Source: Onchocerca lupi (lineage: Eukaryota; Nematoda; Chromadorea; Rhabditida; Onchocercidae). Taken from it: a DNA stretch of 64,000 bases. The first letter of the stretch is position 1. Every line of letters starts with the position of its first letter. Location: positions 84,123 to 148,122 of the forward strand of contig JAOVVO010000133.1 in the NCBI GenBank assembly GCA_028564675.1, in the 5' to 3' direction. Of this stretch, positions 12,265 to 25,117 are shown in pieces. The notes under the pieces were generated by a model. That model was given only the letters and a program-made list of their open reading frames with translations. It was not told the origin of the DNA and did not search any database. The position numbers were made by a program, and so were the translations under genes.

Positions 12265-15200
12265 TGCTTAAATATTCTCTTATCTCTTCAAAATATAAAA
12301 ATTATCCTTAATGCAACTGAAGGCGAATTTTTCCCATGTAGATCGTGCAAGCAATACATGGTGCATTACAAATGCGTTTATATCGTTTCAATTACAATAA
12401 TTTGATTTAAAAGTCAGAATTTAGTTTTTATAAAAACTCTTTTTTAAAATAAATTAGAAACATTGGAATGTTAGATTTCTAATGAAATTAAAATTCTAAA
12501 AATAAACTTGCGGATTGATTTTTAATTTTTTCAATTCTAATGATAACTTGAATTTGATAACGAAATGCCAAATACTAACCTTCTTCTACTGTAGGTATTA
12601 AAAGTTTTTGAATCCTTTAAAAATTCGGCATTACTACAATTAATTGTTACATCTTATTGTACCGAAAATAAATACTTTCAATTCTTTCATCTGATTGGCC
12701 CATCAAGAAATAGGGAAAGATTTAAAAATAAAAAATAATAACAAAAGAGACGAATCATTTGTACAGACAACACTTTCATTCGTTTCGCCGCTATTGTAAC
12801 ATTTAAATTCAGTTGTTTATAAATAAGAAGATTATTTACTCTAAATATTTAAGTAGTATAAACAACTTCTATCTTTTCGTGAAATTAAATTAATCAGTCG
12901 AATTTGTCTTTCTGCAAACTTGGAGATCTGAAATTTTCGGACTGATCAACATTTCTTTTATTATTATTGTTGTCATTTATATTTTAATTTCAATTGTCTA
13001 AAACTTCGATGTCATTTTGAAGAATCAACTTTTCACGAAATTTATAGTAAAAAATACACATTTCTTAGTGACATCATTTATTGTCATCTCTATCGTTTCC
13101 ACATCACTGAATGGCCTAATATTAATCTTAATGATCGCCACTTATAATTATCCTCATTATCATTGGAATCATCGTCACCAATGGTTTCTGACCACCTTAA
13201 CTATCACTGCAACTGCTGTCTATCACTTTTTTATCATATCACCATTGCAGTGTTTCCGCTATCATCGCAATCATTATTTTTATCACCGATCTTTATTCGC
13301 ATTTCAATCAGATCTTCTTGTAGTATTATCATACTGTTCTGTATTAGAGATCAGGACAAATCGGTTAAACTCTGTAGTTTTTTTATCTGAAGTTTTTGAG
13401 AACGAACAATTATACAAACTCAAAATCATAATCCATCTTTTAACATTACACAGTGTTTTACAATATTTTATAAGGTTTGCATGGACCTATAGAAACTTTG
13501 CAAAGTTTCAATGTGTGACTTATACAATTAAGCTGAATATTAGTTGAAATATGAATTATTTCAGATTTCTTTGTGTTATTTTAACAGACCATTTCTATCG
13601 GAAGAAGAAATGAATTTTTTTTTCAGTTGTTTTCATTTTTTTTTTATTAATGACAAAAATTTTCCAAGAATTATTTCAAAAAAGGATATTAGCATAAGCA
13701 AGTGCTATTTTTGTTATAGTTCTTTTTCATATTTTAAACAATACAAAAGCAGTAATTTCTGTAATGAAAAAGGTTCATGTTCATGGATTGAAGGCATCAT
13801 TTCTCCTTAAAGTGAATCCGAAATTGATCACTTTGTTGACCTAAACTGACAACTTGAAAATAACTAAAAAAGGAAAAAACTGACTTCCAACCTTAGCTCT
13901 GCAATTTTTTGAAAAATGATTCTGAATATTTCACTTTTCAAACATGTTTTTGATGGGACATCTTGTTGTTCGCTAGCGTTCGCGATTCATTTGACTTCAT
14001 CTTTAAGTGAGCGAGAAGTGCTCATAAATTATTTTCAATCATTTTACATCATGCATACTTTCTCTTATCATATATAAAAAATGTTCGCAGGTTTTTGAGT
14101 TCTTTTTTATATTCGATCTTATTGCTAAATACTCCAATTTGTAATTATTTTTGAAAGCTTTTAATTTTTAACGAAGAATTATGCTGGAAAACAGGGTAAA
14201 CATTCCAGCTACCATATTATGCCTTCTAAGAACCTAAAATTAGACTTAAAATGTCAAATAATTCTCTGACAAGACTTTACACGACTAATTTCTCGCCTCA
14301 TCTATTTCAGATTCTGAATCGCCAACTTTATCTGTATCTTTCTGGACAGCCAACTGTTGAACAGTCGTTTTTCTTCTCATTAATAGCATTCGGTGTTGCT
14401 GACATAAAACGGCGAGAAAGGCGATACGCTAGTCCAACGAATTTCACTTTTTCATATAAATATGATCAATGTTGAGACAGTGTCAAGTGATGTAAAGCTC
14501 TCAATTTTATTAAAAAACTTGAAAATTTTTGCATATTTCTTCAGACTGTTCTAGCACTTTCAAAGACTTTTTTCTTCTCTTCAGTTATTTCATTTATTAC
14601 AACAGTTTTAATTAGCATCTCATCATTGGATTATATGATGATTACTGAATTGAGAGGTGTTCTCCTGTGAAATTTTCAATTATTTCTTTACTCTATTTAC
14701 TCTCTTTATTAGATAAGCGTTTATTTTTCTGCTGCTTTTATCAGTGATCATTTCTTCTTTCTGTAATCAGTCATTTGTTTTTTAATCTAATGCTCTCATC
14801 CTTTTTCATGACATCGATAATGCAACAAAATTCGCTCGACCAAATAAGCCTTTGATCAATTCTCTGCTACGATATCAGGACAAGGAATTCTTAGAAACAT
14901 GAAATATCAATTGATATTAGACAAAATTACTTGAAATAGTTGTTTAGTTGATTAATATACTTTAAAATATTGTTTATTTCAAAATACTCAATAAGTTCCA
15001 TCTAATGAACTGATAAGTTTTTCACTTCCAATTTTTTCCTCACATCTTCTCTTATAGTCTGCAAGTCAGTGCTGATTTCTATATTTGCATTTTTTTTTTT
15101 ATCAACAAAATAACGTTATTCATCCTATCGTTTCCTCGACCCATCTATTTCTCTCATCCTTCGTTTTTTTTGAAACATTCCGAAAAATGTCTAAAAAAAT

Positions 15201-15283
15201 TATAATTTCAGGCTGTATCTGTGTTACAGTAATTGCTTATACTGTCGACTTCAGAGTACGCTTCAAAATATTTTCTCCTTTTC

Positions 15284-15321
<38 letters not shown>

Positions 15322-15511
15322 ATATATGTTGTGCCACTGATTTCATCAGATTCAGTGGTGATCAAGTGATAGAGTCTAATAAAAAAAGAGACAAATAAAA
15401 GAGAGGGAAAATAGAAAATATCAAATCATTTATTGAAATTTGAAAAATTTACGAAATTTACAAAAACAAAGCGACAAACTCTGAGATATATGTCCTCCAT
15501 CACGTACATTT
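12265..15511. other. AT-rich intergenic stretch upstream of the cystine-knot gene
   Basis: No gene is supported. Frames near 13017-13547 stay open for 176 codons, but two frames are open together in a locally C-rich, ATC-rich patch, so composition explains it. A 32-base poly-A run lies at 15287-15318, about 190 bp before the next start codon. Confidence 0.45.
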
Positions 15512-18500
15512 ATGCAAACTGGCACCTGGCTAGCAGCGATAATGACTTCGCTTCTTGTTATTATCGATAATCAGTATTGCATCTCATATACTACTGATAG
15601 TAATACTGGTATCACTGTTGCCACCAATATCAATATATTACCTGTTATTATCAACGATGAACAGAAAGCAGGTACTTCGCATGATTATAACGGTAAGTAT
15701 GTTATCATTCTCAACTGATTTAAAAGAAATAATTGATCAGAAAGTTGGATGATGATGTAGATGAGAAATGAGTCTCGAATAACAATGCAAGGGATAAAAA
15801 GTGATTAAAATGGTCAACTCATTATTAGCACACCCTTGTCGTCATCATATCTAGACAATAGCCGGTCAGATGGCACATTCCAAATCATTCTTATATTTTG
15901 ATTTCAATTATTCTTGTTCAATGATATTAATGAACCTTTAACTCTCTTTATTGCAATTAAATGAGTGATGAAAGAAAGAGTCATTCATTTTTCCGGAATA
16001 TAATAAAATTTCATAAGAATTCAGGGCTTTCTGCGTACAACCGCTTGCGACATTCAGAACGGCAACGACGACGATATAAGCAGATGTTACAGCAAAAACA
16101 GAAGCAACAGCTTCAGATGCATCATTCCGACAGCAGTAGCATGGACGACAAATTCTTTGAAAATTTCCGAAGACCGCTGAATGTCATCAACAATAACAAC
16201 AATAACAATGCTGTAATGAGGAATAAATTGAAAGCTCATCACAGAGTAAGAATCTTTTTGATCAATGTATCAAATATGCCGAAGAATGACTGCTTTGATA
16301 TGATTTTAAATGACAGCATTTTAAAATGATTAAAACAGTGGAAGAACTGATATCAATTATCAAAGTAACAAAATGAGTGGTTTAATTGTTTTTAGACGAG
16401 AAAAATTCCTATTTTTTGAATGTTTTTAAATTTTACTATATTTCGGAAAATTACCATCAACTTTTTTGTTATTTCAATGTTTCGTTATTGCAACTAGCTC
16501 AAAAATTTTTTCAAATTCAACAATAACAAATGAAATTTCTTATATTACTTCTCGAAAAAAAATAAAAAAATAAACAAGAGAAAGGCAAAATTTTCCAGTC
16601 AAAAAAAATTTTCTTTCATCTCTTGCACATGTCAGCGGTATTTGCTTTGCTTCTGTTAGCATTTTCTCTGTTTGAAAATATTTTGAATAATATCATAAAT
16701 GATGAGCATATCAATCGGAAGTTTGGATGATTCTCTAACTTTCTTTTAAAAAAAACCGAAGAATTCTCACATTCCTCTTCTTTCATGAAGGAAATTCCCC
16801 TGTATTTTTTTGAGAATCCAATGGAGGACGGTAAATGACATCATTGAGTGTTCATCTCTTTGCAGAAGAACTATATTAACTGGAAAGGAAAAGTTATAAA
16901 AAAATCGTCATCTTGAAAATTTGATTTCATTCAAAAAATAAAAAATAAGCCATTGTATATATTTTGCGGTTTCAGAAAGAAAAAAACCAGTGATCAAAAA
17001 TGAACATTTTCATGCATTGAAAAATGTTTTCGTCATTACTAATTCAAATTCCGAAAATTCTTAATTTTGCAATTAAATCAAATTTCATTTTTGAGCATAG
17101 TTCATTCAAAAAATGAGAAAAAAAAATTACTTTTTTAAAAAACCCCAAGAATCAATCACGTCCTTTTACTGAACACAAATAAAAATTATCACTTCTAATA
17201 AACAGATAACTATCATCAAGTTCACTATGCATGACCTAATTTTTTTTTTAATTTCCTAATTTACCAGCCTTTTTGCACACATTTTCATTGTCAAATCGAT
17301 CATTACATATTTTCTAAACAAACTTGTTAAAATTTATGTTTCAAATGATTATAATTTAAAGTTTAATATCAGAACAGGAAGTAAGTATTTTCATTATGCA
17401 AATAAAACAATTCTTAGAGCTTTTCCTATTTAGTTCTTAGAATCGTCTAATAATTTCGATTGAAGTCAGAAAAAAAAAAAAAATCTAAATATCTGTAATT
17501 TAAGAAATTTCTAAAAGAAGTTAAAAATATTCTAGCGAATTTTTTTAGAAAAAAACATTGATTTATTATAAAAACTGCAGATATTTTGAGTTAAAAATAT
17601 ATATTTTTCCTATTAACTTTATTGATTACATACGTGAATAAATATCTGTAAAAGTTTTTAAGTTGTATGGGAAAATTCTACTGCTTTTTTTCCCATTTTT
17701 TTAGGATCTCAAATCAAAACGGGAGAAGAACGAGCCACTATGTGAAAGTGATCGTAATACTGTGCATATGAATACTCCAACTGAAGAATATGATCCACCA
17801 TTTTTTGTCGAAATACGCTGCAAAAGTATTGCTGATTACGAACAACAACAAGGACGCATGCCTATCAGGCGACAAGTAATCATATTTCGAAGGAATTTTT
17901 CAAAAATTGATGAATAATTTTATGAAAATCAAACAAGTATAACATTTGAGAATATTTTGCAAATGAAATATTCTAAAATAGTTTCTAGCTTGGAGGAATG
18001 AAATACTATTTAAATAGCGAATCAATTTTTATAAATCACATAAGTTTTGACAAAAAGTTTTATTAGTGAAATTTGCATATCAATTGCATCTATCATTGAA
18101 TTATGGAAGAAGTAAAGATGATGCAATTAAAAAAATATTCCTATGAGAGCCAAAAAGTTTTTTTTTTTTCATTAAATCGAAATTAAAATTAGGACTTGCA
18201 TGCTTTCGATGCATGTTTGGAAGTAATTTCAGCAAATTAAACTGAAAGTTGCTTTTCTAGCAGTTTCGTTCCTGAAGTTGTGATTGTGAATCAAATATAA
18301 GTTTTAACAAAAATACGAGTTATTTATTGATGAAATTAGCAAACTGAAAAATCTAAAAAAATTTTATGAAAATTTGCATCAAATGAAAACTGATTTTCGG
18401 GATTTTTTGCCAGTTTCACAATGACTTTTAATTTTAAACTTGGCCCTTCCTGAAACTTTTAGTTTTCAAAACTGGTAAACCTGATTGTTTCACAGTGATT

Positions 18501-19776
18501 TTTAGTTTCAAACCTGAAATGTGTAAGCCATTAATACCTGGTTCAAGTTGGATCATTTGTTTCAATGTAAAATTTACTATTTGCAAAATCTGTTCATGTT
18601 CTTTGCCCATTTGCAAATATAATTGATCTTAAGTTTTTTTAATTTTCACATTAAGCTTTTTCGATTTATTTCTTTTGAAATAACCTTAAATATCATTTTT
18701 GAAAGTTTGAAATATCATTTTTTGCTGAGAAAATTTTGCGAATTCGAAAAATGTATAATTATTTTTATAAATTTTTCCAATCTTATTGATAATCATTCCA
18801 ATCTAAAATATTTGTTCATTGTTACTGAGGTGACTAACTGAATAGAAAATGTGAAATTTAATCAATCTGATTGCTCAAATTTATTATCATCACACATCAG
18901 GCATGAAGGGTGAATCATTAGCATGAAATTTCAAGATTTTTTATCATTCGACAATTCAGTTGTCTGATAATTTGAATTTTATATGTCAAACTTATTTCTT
19001 TCAAGAATTTTGATTTTAAAATTTTTCTTTCAAGGCAAAAGTGCATATAATCTAAAGTAAAATGTATTCTTTTTCAGTAACAGATTGTTAAAAATTAAAA
19101 ACAGCTTCTTTTTTCAATGAATGAGTTTTCAAAATTTTAAAATTTTTTTACCTAGTTTTTTATTGAATTTAATTTCACTTTTTAATAAGAAAGACAAATT
19201 TTTTAACTTTTTTTAAAATTCAGAAAAATTTACAAACTCAAAAATATCGTTAATATGTAATGAAATTTAGAGCTAATTTAATAGAAAAATTTTTCCCTTA
19301 TTGAAAAATCCAACAGAAAAATGCAAAATTTATAAATTTCAGGATTAAAAACTAGAATTAAAAATTTCGATATGTTTATTACAAAATCCAAACAACTTTA
19401 AAAGAATAATTCTACAGATTTAGGTAGATTGATTTTTCCGCTTTATTTTAGAGAGACATTTTAGCTTTTGTTTTTTATGTACTTATGCTTATTGATCATT
19501 GATCCTCCGAATGACTGAAATATGAAACTCAATATCTGATATAATGAACCATTCGTCCTATTTGAATATTGAGTAATTAAGTATTTGCAATTCGAAATGA
19601 TAAATTTGCAGACGTGTGTGCATGGTATGTTACGCTGCGTACAAAACTATAAGGATCAGCATTTTTCACGTCGACGAATTGGCTCGCATAGTTGGCATCC
19701 ATATACGATCCCTAATGTGCCAAGTTCATGTGAATGTATGTGGCCGGTGGATAAATATGGACATCAAGAACTTTAA
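15512..19776 (+). CDS. secreted pro-protein with a Spaetzle/neurotrophin-like cystine-knot domain (spliced, 4 exons)
   Basis: The exons are 15512-15692, 16025-16245, 17705-17875 and 19612-19776. All have GT/AG borders and the phases match, giving 245 residues. The N-terminus is a signal peptide (WLAAIMTSLLVII, ending about residue 25). The prodomain is rich in Gln, Asn and Arg and contains RQRRR at 73-77. A furin-type site, KSKR, lies at 137-140. The remaining 105 residues hold exactly six cysteines (147, 173, 193, 200, 231, 233), ending in PSSCECMW. Six cysteines with a terminal CxC, a hydrophobic strand before Cys2 (FFVEIRC), CVQNY after Cys3 and a roughly 105-residue mature chain fit Spaetzle or neurotrophin ligands, which act outside the cell on Toll or Trk-type receptors. 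The splicing and cysteine count are seen directly; the family assignment is inference from the pattern. The start is the first ATG giving a signal peptide. It could be another cystine-knot class such as trunk/PTTH. Confidence 0.7.
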
Positions 19777-22700
19777 TGGACTATTTGGCTTCTTCTACAG
19801 TAAGTCATTGATTGGCCAATTTATTTTTATCGGTGAGATATTAACCTGAAAATGTTAAGTACAACATGTTTAACAGTTTTATTAAAATTTGAAAGTTATC
19901 TCAAGTTTAATGGAAAGAATTCAAAGTTACTATTCTATATCTAAAATTATTCGTAACTGTCACTCGTAGTTTATTAATTCGTATCTTTTGATCAGATTTT
20001 AGATCTCAAATCGTGAGTAACGTAAATAAATTTTTAAATAAATTTTTTTTTTTTATACAAAACAATAGATTAATATGATTTTTGGAATTTTTCGGCAATC
20101 TTAAAATTTGAGTAGATCAAGATGAAGAATTGATTTTTAAGTCTTTTTTTTTTGCTCTAATTTTTCACGTAATTTCAAAATGATAGCTGTTGATTGCATT
20201 TTATTTTGTGTGAAAAATTGAACATATGAATATGAAAGAAAAAGAATGTCAATTGTGACAAATTATTTCTTAAATTTATTTCGTCGGCACAATTGTTTTA
20301 TTTTTGGTTTTGAAATTACGCTGATTTCTAAATATGATTCTTTCATAGAGCACTTCAAAAATTACCGGTAATGTTCGCCCTTTTGTATTTCTTGAAATTA
20401 AAATAAAAAATTTTTAAAATTAGAAGAAAATTAGGCAGTAATCTTAACTTATCACCAATTTAATCACAATAATATTAATTAATTATATAAGTGTAAGTTA
20501 TTAAATTATTGGTCTTATAGAAATATATAAGATTGAATGTGAATTTAAGAAACTGTAAAAATGTTAACTAAAACATCGAATAATTTGCATTATGAATTCG
20601 AAAAATTTGACAATTGATTCTCTAATTATGGAAATATTATTTTTAATTAATTAGAACAGAATTCATTTGTTTTGGGCACTTTATTTGAACAATTCTTATA
20701 TTCTGATATCAATAGAACTATCCAAATGATTTGATTTTCTTAATATCCCAGCAAAAATATGGAAAAAGTGATATTTTAGAAAAATTATCATTTAAAATGC
20801 AACCCGCAAATATGATTTCCCTTCCGCTCTATTTGGATAGATTTGCGGAATTAATTTATTGATTCGCAATGCAAAATATGGACACACATTATATCTGAAT
20901 AACATAAATCAAAGTTACTTTTTAATCCGAAGAAGCGCATATCAAAGTCTGTTAAGTTAATTTTTTGGCTCTGATTATCATGATAATTTTTTAAGGCTTA
21001 AATATTCGAGCAAATATTGAGCGGAAGTTAACAAAAAAACTCTGCACTTCGATTAACAGTCAGGGGAAATTACCTATCAGCGACATTTTTTGTTGAATAT
21101 TATACATATTTTTAATGTTCACCTTTATTTGTTACCAAGAGAAATGGATCTTGAAATTAATTTGGAATATTGATTGAATACATATTATTAATATAAATAA
21201 AGCTTCGGTAAATATTAGCTTTTGAATTTTATGCTATCTCTGAACTTCATAAATAACCAACTTAGTATTTAATCCATGCGATAAGTTTCATTTTGAATAA
21301 GATATTCTGAATTTATTAGACGAATTGTTGTTCGAACGGAAAAGAGCATAGCTTAGAACATGAAGCAAGAATGGATTTATTGCGACTGCATGCAACTTTC
21401 AAGTTCGTAAAGTTCATATTTGCCGGAAATATTTCTGCATAAAATTCTATAATTAGATTCAGATTATTTGTTGTACATAAAGTTGTCGGCGCATTTATTT
21501 TGATTGTATAATCATTTTCAGTTATCTTACTACAACTTTTCATTGAAGCATTACAGTAAGATAGCTGGGAATGATTTTTTTTCTTTTTTTTTTAAAAAAT
21601 TACTTGGAATGCTCGTTTCAAATGAAACTTATCTTCATGATCATGGCTGGAATAATATTCTTTCCAAATGCATAGTAGTATTATTTCCACGTCATTTTAT
21701 CATATTTTTGGGTAATTATAGCTTTTAATTACTTGAATACATGCATTCTATTCATCATTGTGTACATATGTTATCCAAAGAACAAACTTTTTTTATTCCA
21801 ACTTTCCACTTTTTAATTTCTTTCATTTGATAGTTATGCCACTACGACTAAAAAATAAAAAAATAGACAAAAACTTCAAAAAAATCGAAATTAACTACTT
21901 ATTTAGCTTGTAATAATAATAATTTAGAAAAATGAATTTATTGTGAGAAATATTTTGAGTTCAGGAATGTAACACGAACTTTACTCTTTAAAAAAAAGAA
22001 AAATAATTCCATATCTGTTGAATCTAGCAAAAATAATACCGAGATCGGAAGATAAATTTCAGTTCTCAACGAAATTTGGTGCCATAATAGCGAAATTTCG
22101 TAGCGTTCAATCGAGCCATCACCAATATTTATATTTTTTTCATGGTGCGTTATTTCGTTTAAAATTTTCTTAATTTAAACTTTTGGCGAATTAAAATATT
22201 ATATTATAATTGTACAATTCTGCAAAGTTAACGGTATCATGTATCATCGTTGTATGTAATTGGAAATCATTATTGATAATTCAAAAATATTTCATTCGTC
22301 TTTGTAAAAACTTGCTTGCTTGTTATTTATATTTTTTTCTTGTTCGAAATTTTTTGAAATTAGAAAAGAAACCAATGAAGTTTGAATTTACATTTTTTAA
22401 AATTTCTATAAGAAATCAATTTAATAAAAAGAATTCGAAACTGCTATGCATTTTAACACCGAACAGATAGTATAAGGAAAAAATTGGGATTTTTGTTAAA
22501 TGAGGAAGAGAAAGGGAACAATTGATGAGGGAAAGGGGAAAAAGGAGACAATTCAAATTCAAAGATATCGGATACAAAAGGTTTCAAAAATTGATAAAGA
22601 AATTTGGAAAATTTTTCAATTCTTTTACTCATGATGATGAATTGTTTCAGATGATTTGTTGGCATGCAAACTTTTCTTTTTTGAGTGTAAAGTTTAATTG

Positions 22701-25117
22701 TCTGGAAATTTGAATCATTTTTAGAAATTGAAAAAATCATTTTAAAACAAGCAAAAATATTGATTTTATCGTATAAGTACTGCCCTAATTGTGTATAATA
22801 GTATTCTGCCATCTTTTATTTCTTATATATTTTTGTCAAATATTTTCTGTGCGAAGAAATGATTATTTGTTCGGTGCTTTTATCACTATTGCTATGCAAC
22901 TTTTATTGTTTGCAAAATAATAAATGAGTAAATGAACAAAATAAGTTGCAGATTTAAGTCATCAGAAGCAGATGATCTATAAAAATCACCAGAAGATCGA
23001 TCCAATCATGCAAGAAGATAGATGAACGAACCACTGCTAGATTACGGATTTTTTATCCGAATATGATTAAGCTGAAAAATGGCTATTTCCACTGAAACAT
23101 TCGAAAAATCGGGAAGATTCTAAGTGAATAAAATTTTTAAACAAGTTTCAAAAGTAAAATCCATATATTTCACGAAAAATCAGCTTTTATTCTGTCAAGT
23201 TTCTTCGAGTTTAGGAAAATATTTTGGTTCATAAATTGCGTTAGATTGACTGATGATCGAATTTACAGCCCAATGTAACCAGTCATCAATTTTACTTTTT
23301 TTGGAACATCAATTCGAGAGATTATTATCTCGAAATGCTATTGAGAATTCAAATACATCGGGAATAATTTCAATTTCTAGGACTTTTTTTTTTTAACAGC
23401 ATTTAGCTGAAAGACATTATGTATTTAAACTAATACGATAAAATCAATAATTTATCTTTATATCATTAGTATAAACTGACATCAAAAGAGATTGAAAGGA
23501 TTAGAACCTCTATAACTTTTCGGAATAAATAACTTCTTAAATTGAATACGTTTGAATAGAAATTCAATACCACATGAATCTTAAACAAAAGGCTATCAGA
23601 AAATTTAACTAAGAACTTTGATAAGCAAAATTCGGAGTGTTATGCTGGATGTCAATAATCGGAAATAAATTATTGCTTTATCACAAAACACACAATCACT
23701 AATAATAAATGCTTGCTTGGACAGCCTAGACTGGTTTTTGCTTTCATTTCAGTGGCTATTCTGACTATATATTTTTATTCAGTTTGGTTTGGATATTGAT
23801 ACTCATTTTTATTTTAGTGCTATTACTATAAATACTATCATTTATTGATAAGTTGATTAGGCATTTTTTAGATCAGATCAAAAGACTCAATTCTGATAAT
23901 ATTAGGCTTATAGTCCTATTTCTTTACTGTTATCAGTGTTTAAAAATCATTTTCAGCGTTGCTAGAAAATACATGATACTTATTATTTATTGTATTAGTA
24001 AAAAAAATACAACCTAACTTAACTTAATGATCTATATACTTTGAATTCGAAAGCTGTGCATGAAATCTTTAAGGAATTTTGCTTATCGCTTCTTTCTGTA
24101 TAAAAATTTCCTCTGATAAAGTTTTTATAATATCTTTTTGATTTTTATTGACATTAATGCAATTCTTTTCCCCATATTAAGCTGAAATACAAAAATCACA
24201 TCATTTTGCATTACCCTCATTTTTAAAATCATTCTGCATTTCAAACTGCATTTGCCTTGAATCATGTTACACTGTAATTGACTTTGGTTTATTTATTAAA
24301 ACTATTATAAGTGAAATCACCATTCACAAATTGTACTTTCAAAAATCATAAAGCTGTATAAAGATCGTAGAAGAGATAAAAGGAGAAACACATCTGGTTG
24401 CAGTTTTGATTTTTGAAGTTAGAAGACTCCATATTTTTCAAGAAAAATTCATCAGTTCCCTTTATAGAGCAAAACTTCTTTTAAAAATCCAGTAAAAGGA
24501 TATTAATACTGAAAAATAACATTCAATTACGAAATTGTCCTATCCAGGTCACTGTAGTTCCAAGTATACTGAATACTATTTAGAAATCCGAAAGACAATC
24601 TATTAAAGCCTTACGAGGACAATGTACATTACATCGGCATTCAAGATGAACAAAATATAAAAACATTATGGATAATTAAGATCTTGAGAGATTGACGTTA
24701 ATTCTCTTTAAAACCTGTCAAAATAATATAATTTGAATAGATATCAATTTCAAGTAAAAGTAAAAATAAAGAAACTACGATGGATATCGCAAAATGATTT
24801 TTACAGTCTCTTTACTTATAAAATAATTTAAATGGTATGCGTCTAGCATTCTTCATATCTAAGTATTAGCCAATTAAATTTTCTGTTTTTTTTTTTTTTT
24901 TTTTTTTTTTTTTGTTTAAGCTATTTCAATTTATTATTTGAAATAGATATGCTCATATCTGAAGCATTTAACAATTCGAAAGCTTTTCGAAAGAAATTGT
25001 TGGGAAACGATGAATCCTTCAAATCTATTAATAATTTTGCTTGAACATTTTAGATCAATAAATTGATACTAAATGCATCAATGATGAAAAATTTCAGAAA
25101 GAATGAAAAAATGTTAA
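19777..25117. other. AT-rich intergenic stretch with no recognised gene
   Basis: This lies between the converging ends of the cystine-knot gene (plus) and glod-4 (minus), so it should hold both 3' ends. Open frames at 22453-22812 (minus) and 22522-22713 (plus) overlap each other and have no supporting splice neighbours. A poly-T run lies at 24884-24913. Nothing else stands out. Confidence 0.45.

Noticed and set aside
13017..13547. Longest uninterrupted plus-strand frame (176 codons) in the left part
   Set aside because: A second frame is open over the same stretch, the region is locally rich in ATC/CAT triplets that avoid stops, it does not begin with ATG, and the translation is a His/Ile/Tyr-rich low-complexity chain with no domain.
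14251..14475. Plus-strand frame preceded by an AG acceptor-like site, and an opposed short minus frame with two cysteines
   Set aside because: Both are short, unconnected and mutually overlapping. Position before the cystine-knot gene suggested an extra exon, but no signal peptide or phase relation supports it.
22453..22812. Minus-strand frame of 119 codons
   Set aside because: It is overlapped by an equally open plus-strand frame, contains Phe/Lys/Asn-rich composition typical of AT-rich noise, and no exon partner was found.
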